DNA of 64,000 bases from Sabellastarte sp. h YS-2021 (taxonomy: Eukaryota > Annelida > Polychaeta > Sabellida > Sabellidae), in assembly GCA_964017235.1 (NCBI GenBank), contig OZ024938.1:61743816-61807815 (forward strand), written 5' to 3'. The notes under the pieces were generated by a model that was not told where the DNA came from, made no database searches, and saw nothing but the letters and a program-made list of their open reading frames with translations. The position numbers and the translations under genes were made by a program. Below, piece after piece: positions 21,201-33,200 of this stretch (position 1 is the stretch's first letter; every line of letters starts with the position of its first letter).

Positions 21201-24200
21201 AAAGTTTTTATAATAGTGAGTGATTATGTTATATTTTCCCAGTACATATAATTATGGTGTACAAAGGTGGGTCCCACAAAAACTACACAATTGAAGCCTT
21301 TGGCATGAGGGATGACCTGTCTGTGGATATGTTGTTGTTTAGTTGGCTCCATTAAGTTATATTTACTTTTACTTACTTGTGTTATGCCCATTGACAGTTA
21401 TACTTCAATAAGTATAGATCAATCAGTCAGTTTTAAAGTTGCAGAATTTTTACTTTACAAAGCAACACTGTAATCTGTCATAAAATTGATACTTTCTCCT
21501 TCATACATTTTCTCATAGGTATTATTTTTCTTGCACCTTTACTTAAAATAACTTACAGAGTCTGTTCTGAAAAACTCCTTATCTTTGTACTTTTTCACCA
21601 GTTCTATATCTCATGGTGTCCAACGCCATTTGCTACTGGCTCAAATTATTTGAAAGTTGTTTCAATGAGTTGCTGTCTCAGAGTTGAGAGATATTGTTGC
21701 AAAGTGCTTGTTATACCCATAAAATGACACTTTGATGGATGTAACACTGGATTAGTAGCCACCCATACTTAAAGTACCAAGGATTATTTTCCATGAAAAT
21801 ATATTCACAAAACACAAGATTAACCCCACTGAAGCCTGTCTAATTTAGGCACAAATCACAGATCTCAAAAAGACTGATGGACTTATTCATTCCCACCCAG
21901 TCACCCAAAGATTTAGTTTTACACTTACTTTTCACATCTTAATTGAATAGTTTTTCAGAAATACTGCAGTGACATTGCAGTTTACAGCAAGAATACTTGA
22001 GAACACAAAATACTTTTTCTTTTGCTAATGATGTGTCATTTTCCACATTATAGAAGTGCTATACAGTGTTGGAACATGGGATACAAGCTATGACCTTCAT
22101 TTTGGGATACACCGTGAAAAGCGTGCTGTCACAGATCAGCCTGCTACTGATGAACCAACAACGAGTGAAACAGAGGCTGGGAGTACTGCTGGTGATGATA
22201 ACACCACTCCACCACCTACAACCACACCAACAACACTCCCACCAACTACCACCACCAACTGGACTCTTGTAGAGGTAAGTACCAAATAGATTAGACTGTG
22301 TTAGTAAAACCAGTGCAAGTGGAATTTAGGTTTAAGTGGAACCAATTTGAGATGCAGTCATAAGGATGTGTTGTATTTAAAGGTGGAGATGGTTGTGTAC
22401 TAGTTCATACACTTCACTCTCTTTTTTGCAGCTGTCAGGGTTTGACTTACAGCAAGAAATTGTGATGTGGTAATAGTAGACTTTTTTCAAAATGTTGTGG
22501 TTTGTATGAGTATAGTAGATTCTGTATAAATTGAATGTCAAAATCCTGGCAGCCTGGTCTACTACATTCGCCTTATACTCTTGGTGTGTGGTGGGAAGGT
22601 TTGTGTCAGGTAGTAAGTCTGTTAAGAAAAGGTAGTTGAGCAAAATATATACTCGGTAAGCATGCTTGTGAGTGTTAATGCAATAATCTCTAGTAGTGTA
22701 ATCTTCAAGAAACAGTCATCACTGGTTTCAATTACCAGAATTCAGACAGGTGAATGATGCTGTCAGGATTTGAAACTTTGAATCTCTACCGGGTGTTTCA
22801 TATACAGAAGTTTACCATAGACTAATGGAAACTTATAGTCATATACATTATAAATATTTCTGCTCTGTAGTTTATTTGATATACTAGTGAACTGTTATTC
22901 TTGTCTGTGACCAGTGAATAGTTGGCAGTTCATTTTTTGCCGGGGAATGAAAATATTTGTGGAAAAAATTGCAAATAACATTTGAAAGTGTCTGTTTCAT
23001 GTTTACTGGTAAGCTAAATTTAGTGTAGCACCGATTGACTTAAAAATAAACTATTCAGGTACCACAACTGAATTTTCATTCCTCAAAGGAAACCTGTGTT
23101 TACTCTGTAAAGGTTGTAAATTTTCGTAAGTAAATATATCAGTTGTTTCACGTGCAGATTTGATAAAAATTAACATACATTTTAGAAAGTTGCCATAAAC
23201 CTCGAACTGTAAACTGCATTTAGGAACACTTATTTTATTTAAAGTTTTCATTTTTGGAAAGTGTGATAAGAATATTTTGTTCTTAAACCATGTTTTTATG
23301 CAAATTATAGTTTTTCTAAGTGAGTTTATCCAGGATTGACTAAGTCCAGACACTCAAAATGTAGCAGTTCACAAATCTTTACATTGACTGACTACCTATG
23401 TTTGCTCTAACAGCAAAATTATTATTTGCACAAATGCCATAAGGTGAGATAAGAGCATGGAAACTGCATTTTATGAATGTGTCCAAGGTTAAATATATAC
23501 ACTTAAGTATTTTTATCACTCCTTGTCTACTGCATGTTCAATTTCTGAATTATAATTTTATTAGTCATGTGATTCTCTGAGCTCTTGATAGAGGTCAAGC
23601 GGCATCTGGACGAAGTTTCTATATGCCATAGGGTCATCAAGTGGAGCATTGGCATTGGTTTGCTTTACAGACCCACTTCTTCAATCTCTGCCCGGGTTGG
23701 CCAAGGCTTGAAGCTATATCTTCTGTGTCTTCTATTTAATAACTGGCAGACCCCCTGGCAGACCCCATCTGCTTTTAACCGGTCTATCATAGCTGAAATG
23801 ATTAGTAACTGCCTCTCCATTTATAACAGTAAGAGTTAAAGTTGTGCAAGATTTCTGTCGTACCTGTCCATATTGGCAACTACATTGTACCTGGCTATTG
23901 AGCTGGACCTTACCCCCTTTTATAGATATTTGGCATCCAGATATCCAGTGGTCAATACCTCCCATAGAGACTAGTGAAGGGACGATTAGACCAACGTTCG
24001 ATTAATCGTTGGCGTTATGGTACAATCACGTTCGGTCACTGACAACTTCTAGAAATCGATTAAATCTTACCCTTCCTTATGTGTCTCAATATCCACGTGT
24101 TTTTTTTTATATTTTAAGCAATTTCCTTAACTTTCCTTTGATAAATAATGAGATTTGTCACGAATTTGGGTTTGTTTATGTCTACTGCCATATTTACCGG

Positions 24201-27200
24201 AAGTGAGTGCTTTTGGTAGGTTCTAAATGTCGGAAACACCGTTCTTCTTTCCGGATTGACAATACTTCATCTTGGAAAGTGTTTCAGGATATATTTTCTT
24301 ACAGTGGAGTAAAAAAGTCGATTATGGGTCGATCATCGGTCAGAAAATTGGACGAATAATCGACCGCGAAAATTGAGGCGATTCCACTCACTAATAGAGA
24401 CACGTGTAATGTTAATAAAATTTCCTTATCAATAAGCTGACATCCGTGTGAAAAATAAAGATCCGTAAACCCCATCCGTGAGTGTCCGCAAGGTCGGTAA
24501 GCCCATCTGGGGTGTCCTTGAGACATCCTGATGCATCCGTATATTGTCCTGGGGTGTTTCCGCCGCAATGCGGGTGGTCACGGATGTGTATTCGGGGGTC
24601 ATCCGCAAGCAACGAAACGCATCCCTAATATCCTTGTGGCATCCTTATTATCCGTAGCGTGATCCGTGACGCGTCCGTAAATCACGCACTTTTCTAACAT
24701 TCCCCCTCCCCAAACCCCACGATCCACAAGAGATCCTTGGCAGTTACCATATATGAAACCGTGGCCTATATCCGTTGGGGTTCCGTGAAAGTGTAACTGT
24801 CCCCTTACTTGATGCTATCTATATAAACTGGAAAATCATTTGTCAATTACAATCTTAGGAGTTTTGTTATCATATACTGAAATTAAAATATTCTATTGTA
24901 TTCTTAGCTGCCATAACTGGCTTGATTAAAAGAAATAAGTAGGTAAATTAAAATCTACATGAAAAGTATATTTCTCCATAATAACCTGAAATCTGGACCT
25001 CAGAACAATACCCTCAGTATCATCAACAGGATCTCAAATGCTGTTGACACAACACCAAATCCCTCCACACCAGGACTTGGAGTTCTGTTTAGAATATTTC
25101 CTTTATGCTTATTTAACTCACAAAGTATGCCAGGCAGTAGTAATTTCAGTTATTTCTCTCACCTCCTGAAGGATCTTCATTCGCCAGTGTCTGGTTCTGT
25201 ATCCCTGGGTGAGTGTTTGTGCTCCCCGAGGAGCTGCTTGTTTATAAATATTAGAGTATTGGACAAGGTGACATTTCCCAGGATGGTATATACTTTGGTT
25301 TAGCGTCCGCTACGCCGCCGCCGCCGCCGCGCGTAGAGAGATTTTCGGCGTTAACGCTCTAAGAGGAAAACAACAGCAGCTAGGTTCACCAAATTTGCAG
25401 GATATCTTCATTGGGGGGTAAGCTTCTCTGGGAAGGAAACTAGCCTCATTCTGAAAAACAATATGGCCGCCACGGGCATTTCTTTGAAAATAATCTACAT
25501 TTTTCTACTGGCTGTTCCTCATAGGTAGAAGGTTGAATCTCTTCATAGGTGATATGTATGACACATATACATGTCCTCTACAACCTTGCACACATTTGAC
25601 CTTGAAGCTCCTAATTCAAGGTCATCCACGGAGTGCTGAAGTAACCCACATAGCGCACTTTAAAAGTGCCTATATCTCCCTTATTATTGGTCCTAGAGGT
25701 TTGCAATGTGAAGCCAACCTATAGGAAATCATGTGCTGCGAATTTCTGATGTGGTCATATTTGACCTTGGACCCCTCCTTCAAGGTCAAACGAGGATAGC
25801 AGAACTTAAAAGTGCTTATAACTCGCTTATTATCGATCCTAGAGGTTTGGGATGGTAAACCAACCTATAGGAAATCATGGGCTGGGAATCTTCTGGCGTG
25901 GTTGGATTTGACCTTGGGCCCCTCCTTCAAGGTCAAGCGAGGACAGCCAAACTTAAAAGTGCTTATAACTCGCTTATTATTGGTCCTAGAGGTTTGGGAT
26001 GGTAAACCAACATATAGGAAATCATTGGCTGGGAATCTTCTGGTGTGGTCGGATTTGACCTTGGGCCCCTCTTTCAAGGTCAAATAATTACAGCCAAACT
26101 TAAAAGTGCTAATAACTCACTTATTATTGGTCCTAGAGGTTTTTGATGGTAAACCAACCTATAGGAAATCATGGGCTGGAAATCTTCTGGCGTGGTCGGA
26201 TTTGAATCTCTTCATAGGTGATATGTATGACACATATACATGTCCTCTACAACCTTGCACACATTTGACCTTGAAGCTCCTAATTCAAGGTCATCCACGG
26301 AGTGCTGAAGTAACCCACATAGCGCACTTTAAAAGTGCCTATATCTCCCTTATTATTGGTCCTAGAGGTTTGCAATGTGAAGCCAACCTATAGGAAATCA
26401 TGTGCTGCGAATTTCTGATGTGGTCATATTTGACCTTGGACCCCTCCTTCAAGGTCAAACGAGGATAGCAGAACTTAAAAGTGCTTATAACTCGCTTATT
26501 ATCGATCCTAGAGGTTTGGGATGGTAAACCAACCTATAGGAAATCATGGGCTGGGAATCTTCTGGCGTGGTTGGATTTGACCTTGGGCCCCTCCTTCAAG
26601 GTCAAACGAGGATAGCCAAAGGTAAAAGTGCCTATAACTCTCTTATTATTGGTCCTAGAGGTTTGGGATGGTAAACCAACATATAGAAAATCATGGGCTG
26701 GGAATCTTCTGGTGAGGTCGGATTTGACCTTGGGCCCCTCTTTCAAGGTCAAATAATTACAGCCAAACTTAAAAGTGCTAATAACTCACTTATTATTGGT
26801 CCTAGAGGTTTTTGATGGTAAACCAACCTATAGGAAATCATGGGCTGGAAATCTTCTGGCGTGGTCGGATTTGACCTTGGGCCCCTCCTTCAAGGTCAAA
26901 CGAGGATAGCCAAAGGTTAAAGTGCCTATAACTCGCTTATTATTGGTCCTAGAGGTTTGGGATGGTAAACCAACCTATAGGAAATCATGGGCTGGGATTC
27001 TTCTGGTGTCGTCGGATTTGACCTTGGGCCCTTCATTCAAGGTCCAACGAGGACAACCAAACTTAAAAGTGCTTATAACTTGCTTATTATTGGTCCTAGA
27101 GGTTTGGGATGGTAAACCAACATATAGGAAATCATGGGCGGGGAATGTTCTGTCATGGTCGGATTTGATCTTGGGTCAAGCGAGGACAGCCAAACTTAAA

Positions 27201-30200
27201 AGTGCTTATAACTCGCTTATTATTGGTCCTAGAGGTTTGGGATGGTAAACCAGCATATAGAAAATCATGGGCTGGGAATCTTCTGGTGTGGTCGGATTTG
27301 ACCTTGGGCCCCTCCTTCAAGGTCAAATGAGGACAGCCAAACTTAAAAGTGCTTATAACTCGCTTATTATTGATCCTAGTGGTTTGGGATGGTAAACCAA
27401 CATACAGGAAATCATGGGCAGGGAATCTTCTGTCATGGTCGGATTTGACCTTGGGCCCCTCCTTCAAGGTCAAGTGTGAGGACAGCCAAACTAAAAAGTG
27501 CTTATAACTCGCTTATTATTGGTCCTAGATGTTTGGGATAGTAAACCAACATATAGGAAATCATGTTCTGGGAATCTTCTGGTGTGGTCGGATTTGACCT
27601 TGGGTCCCTCCTTGAAGGTCAAATGAGGACAGCCAAACTTAAAAGTGCTAATAACTCGCTTATTATTGGTCCTAGAGGTTTTGGTGCATTGTCTTTACGG
27701 TGGATACAATTTGCATCGGTTCTCCGATGCGCTAGGTCTAGTTTCTATTGAAAACATTCCTGGTTTTATGGCTTACCTAGGTACAAGACTTATCAAAATT
27801 AAAACACATACAGTGGTATTGCATTGTGTATTTATACTCTGCGCAATATCTCATTGTACTACAAGACTCAAAGGACTATTTGGCCCATGCTGACTGCACA
27901 AGTACAGATCAAACTCTCAAAGTTACTGACATTCCCTTAAATGAAAGGTCGGGGCCATGGTGGCGGAGTGTAACACTGTCACCTCCCACCTCCGAGGCCG
28001 GGTTTCCGCTCCCGGCACGGCCTCAAGTTGGAAAGCTGATAGTTGCTTGTCATTAGTCGGCAGTTTACTGTACAGAACCTTGACCAACTGTATGTACTGG
28101 TTTTCTCTGCCCTTCCAACTACCTGTTGTGATATGACCTGTACAGTGTTGAAAGCGACGCAAAGCCCCAAATAAATAAATTAAATGAAAGGTTCAAGGAT
28201 GACCATATATGAACTTCCATGAGGTTCTTTATCCTGACACTGAATATAACTTCTATATTTCAGGACACCCATGAGTACTACACTTCCCAGGTGTTTTCTG
28301 GAACCTCCTCCTCACACTCTACAATGTGGAGGGACAAGCTGTCTTATCCTAACACCATGAAACATGCCTCCCTGTCCCATGCACACAGAACTGCTTTTGT
28401 AAGTATGTCTGCTAGAGTGACTGAGTTAAAGTTAACTTAATTAAATTCCTTACCTTTGATCAAGTTTCCATTCACATGGCAATTTCAGGTGTGACTATTG
28501 TGCAAAGACGGAATGCATAAATTTTTATGACAGACTCAGGTAATCTGAAGGAATAAAAAAATTAAGCATATGCTGTTGATATTTTGGGCATCTGATAAAA
28601 TAAATTTTCACAAAATAATAAAGTTGATAAAGGGGTTTGATGAATGAGGAGTTTCACATTGTGTGATGCATTTCGCATATCTCACTATATTTGTGGTGTG
28701 TTTCACAGTGTTTTTGGTGTTTGTCATCATTTTATAACATAAGGCTGGCTCAGTGGTTTTAGTGATAAACTCAACCTGCCAACCAATGGGTTTATGGTTT
28801 TGAATCCATACTATTGACTCTAAAAATTACCTAAACTACCCCACATAGTATAATACTAAACTTTTAAAACCTGAAACTAAAATGTGAGCTGCAAATCTTG
28901 CTCTTTAACAAAATTAACCTCTTTCAAACCCCTCCAAGAAGCAAGTAAATAGGGTTTTTATTTATTAAATTTTTTTTGTTCCTGTAAAAGTGTGAGACTA
29001 TTGGGGAGTCTCAGAGGTAATTTCACTGGTCGAACAGAGCCAGTGCTTTGAATTTCTTGCTTTGTTCATACTTAAGCAGAATACTAAATTACAGAGATAC
29101 ATGTGTAAATGTATTACCCAAAGTAATGTGTCTCTGACATAAAGTTGTGTCCTTGGCTTTGTGTTGGTTTCTAACTTTCTATAATACAGGATAGTTATTT
29201 ACTTGTATTTGTGGACAGAAAACTTGTAGATGTTTATTGTTTAGCAAAATATGAAACAATAAGGTGAGCAAAGTGTATGGATAAATCCCTACATTAAGTA
29301 ATACAGTGACTCAAAAGAAAGGCCACAAAACCTGAAGTAACATCCAGTCCACTTAAATCCATCTGCTCTTTGCAAATACGATGCTACAAGAGGAAATTGG
29401 GAGAAAAATAAGTAATTAGATTACAGTCACAGAGAATTGTGGAGACACTGGCATTATAACAAGTGAGAGACAACATAATGTTCCTCTGTGCAGATCAGGT
29501 ATTGACCAGAATTTTTGTCACATAAACTTGGCCACACAAAATCCCTACTAGTCTGGTTCAAATTGGGAAGTTAGCTCTCGTGAACTTAATCTGTTGTAAT
29601 CAGAAGGCTCAGTGAGAGGTGTTGGTTTGTAATTTTTATATCCAGGCAGCCAGGCCCCATTTCACATCAAATTTATGAACATGCAATATTGATGTCATGT
29701 TACAAAAAAATTACGCAATAAAACAATAAATTTAAACTGTTAGATCTCTTACTGCTTCCAGGTCCTCTAGCTGCTAGAAAATATTAACCCCCCCAAAAAA
29801 ACCGAAATAAACAAAAACAAAACCAAAAAAGACAGGACCACTACTGTGGTGGTTATCTCCTGGTAGGTATTAAGGAAAAATTGAAGAAGTGTGACCTTGA
29901 GACAGAGTTCTTAGTCCATGTACCCATAATGAGGGAGATTTAAGGCTCTTTTAGTATGGTAACTCAAATCTGAAACAGGGTACAAAGTTAAATTGGATAC
30001 TTATAAAAGATTTAAAGGCCATGATTTCTTACAAGTTGTTTTATATTTCCCAGCCCTTGGGCCAAAATTTAAAGAGATATAAGGCCTTTTTAGTATGATG
30101 ACCCCACTCGACCTTAAAGCAGAGGTCCAAGGTCAAATTTGATATTCACAAAAGATTGGCACACCATGATTTCCTGTCAGTTGTTTTAACATTTCAAAGC

Positions 30201-33200
30201 CTTAAAAATTTAAAATGGATAATAAGGGAGATACAAGGCCTTTTTAGTATTATAATAGTGATCCCGCTAGACCTTTAAGGAGGGATCAAAGGTCAAATTT
30301 GACACATGCAAAAGATTCGCAGACCATGATTTGGTGTAAATTGTTTTCACATTTCAAAATGCTAGAACCTGTTATAAAGGCGATACAAGACCTTTTTAGT
30401 ATGGTGGCCCAAATCAACTTTAAAGAAGGGGTCAAAGGTGAAATTTGACACATGCAACAGATTTGCAGGCCATGACTTCCTTTGGGTTGTTATCACATTT
30501 CCAAGCCCTAGGACAAAAAGTTAAAGAGATATAAGGCCTTTTCAGTATGATGACCCAACTTGACCTTGAAGCAGGGGTCAAAGGTCATATTCAACACTTA
30601 CAAAAGATTCACAAGCCACGATTTCCTAAAACGTCCTTTCACATTCTGAAACCCTAGGACCAATGATAAGGGAGATATTAGGCCTTTTAATATGATGACC
30701 CAATATGGCTTTAAAGATGTGATACGGCAGCCATTTGTTTTCAAAATATGATCAAATTAATCTCAGGCAGGGCCACGGTGGCAGAGTGGTAACACTCTCG
30801 CCTCCCACCTCTGCGGCCGGGGTTCGATCCCCGTCATGGCCGTAAGTGGGAAAGCTGGTAGTTGCTTGCCGTTGGTCGGCAGTTTACAGTACAGAACCCT
30901 AGCGAACTATATGTACTGGTTTCCTCTGCCCTTCCAACTACCCGTCGTGATATGACCTGTACAGTGTTGAAATCGACGTAAAACCCCAAATAATCCAGCC
31001 TTATCCAGTTTGTACAAATCTGATGAAGCTAGCTGCAATATTTTAAATTTTGGAACATCTTAATGATCTTCAAGCAATCATCTATGGTGGCCATTTTGTT
31101 TTTTTTAAATGAGGCCAAAATTTATTTGCATATATAAATGTTTAAATACTAGTCATAAACATTCCCTGCAAATTAATTTGAAGATATTTTCATAAATGAA
31201 TGTGATTTAAAAGTTTATGTAAAACCATGACAAACGGATGCTCACATGCATGCATATATAGAAGGCATTTCAGAATCTCGCGATCCTAGCCTTTCAGACT
31301 GGCCGGAGATAATTAGTGTACTCAATTTGTATTGCCCTTGATAGAGTTTTCATTAACGTGACATTTTCTGGAACTGTAATTCTCCTCCAAGGTAGAGCTC
31401 TATGTAATAACTAATTAAATTTTTGTGACAATCTCAATTAAAATTTGGAACTGAGGGTGTCTCTGATGTTTTTCCCATATATACTTATTACTAATAAAGT
31501 TTAACTTAATATATATCCCAATGTCCTATAGTGTAATATTTCACATGAGTTTTTTATAGTAGGGCCTGTTATTAGGTTGTTGAAGAGTGTGTCAGTACAC
31601 TTTTAAAGGTTTAAGTTTTATTTGGGGTACAGTATTAGCATAAGGATACTCTTGTATTTTAATATTGACAGTTTTAATAATATTTACATAAAATTAACAA
31701 TTTCTACTGTTTCTTATGGAAATAAAATGCTCCATGAATGATGATATTCTCATCATAAGGGTTATTGTAAGAGAATCCGAGTTGTAAAGTAACTGCTGTA
31801 ACAGCTTTATGCCATGTGTTTTAGAAGTCCGAGTAAGAAATGTGAAGTGTGCCAGAGTAATGTGAAATTTGTCATTTGTATCACCCCTAATATTATAAAA
31901 CAAGAACAAAATGTTACAAATTATTTCAGTATCTAATTTTCAGTGGTCAGATAACTGACCAGGGGCGTTATCCAGTACTATCCACCAACATTCCTATCTT
32001 AGTCTTAGTCCTAGCTTTAGTGGTTTATCATTTTAATCATATGGTTAATTTTTTTTCTATTATAGTAAGCACAATTTTAAATCTTAAATCTTCATGTAGA
32101 ATTATTATACTTTAAAATTACTAACTGAATTTGATTATTGATTTAGAGTATCGTTAGAAAGTGATGATTGATACTTGTATCCAGTGGAGGTATCCGGTGG
32201 ATACTTTGGTTTAGCATTCGCTAACCTAGAGCCTAGAGGTTAGGGATGGTAAACCAACACATAGGAAATTATGGGCTGGGAATCTTCTGGTGTGGTCGGA
32301 TTTGACCTTGGGCCCCCACTTCAAGGTCAAACAAGGATACTGAAACTTAAAAGTGCTTATGATGCACTTATTATTGGTCCTAGAGGTTTTGGATGGTAAA
32401 CCAGCCTATAGGAAATCATGGACTGGGAATCTTTTGGTGTGGTCAGATTTGACCTTGGGCCCTCGTTCAAGGTCAAACAAGGATAGCCAAACATAAAAGT
32501 GCTTATAACTCGCTTATTATTGGTCCTAGATGTTTGGGATGGTAAACCAACCTATGGGAAATCATGGACTGGGAATCTTCTGGTGTGGTCGGATTTGACC
32601 TTAGACCCCTCGTTCAAGGTCAAACGAGGATAGCCAAACATAAAAGTGCTTATAACTCGCTTATTATTGGTCCTAGAGGTTAGGGATGATAAACCAACAC
32701 ATAGGAAATCATGGGCTGGAAACAGGGTTCCCACTGCACAGGGAAAACAGGGAAAACAGGGAAAATTGTGAAAAGTAATTCCAGACAGGGAAAACACAGG
32801 GAATTTGAAAATTTTGGAAAAACACAGGGAATTTGAAAATTTCAGAATGATTTTGAAGAGTAACAGCCATTTGCATTCACACGCTGCGGGTCGTGACTCG
32901 CCGGTCACATTTGATGTTTTGGCTTGATTGTGTTAGTATCTCCCGCCGGCGGGGTGGGAGATTATAAAACGCATTCCGTGCGTGCGTGTGTTCATGTGTT
33001 ATTGAGTGTGTGTCACGCTTTTATAAAGGGCTGTACATCACACTGGTTGTTTCTCCTTGGCCTTTTCAATGTTTTTTATGACCTTATTGCTTATGTCCTT
33101 TCATTTGATACTGTTATTTCACACCTAGGACCATAGCTAAGTGAGTAATAGCAATGGTGGCTACTTTGAGTAAAGTGCTCATAACTCCAAAACGACTGCA

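Noticed and set aside
30771-30840. tRNA gene at the SINE heads
   Set aside because: A- and B-box-like sequences are present but the cloverleaf is incomplete and each is followed by the SINE body; these are tRNA-derived, not tRNA genes.
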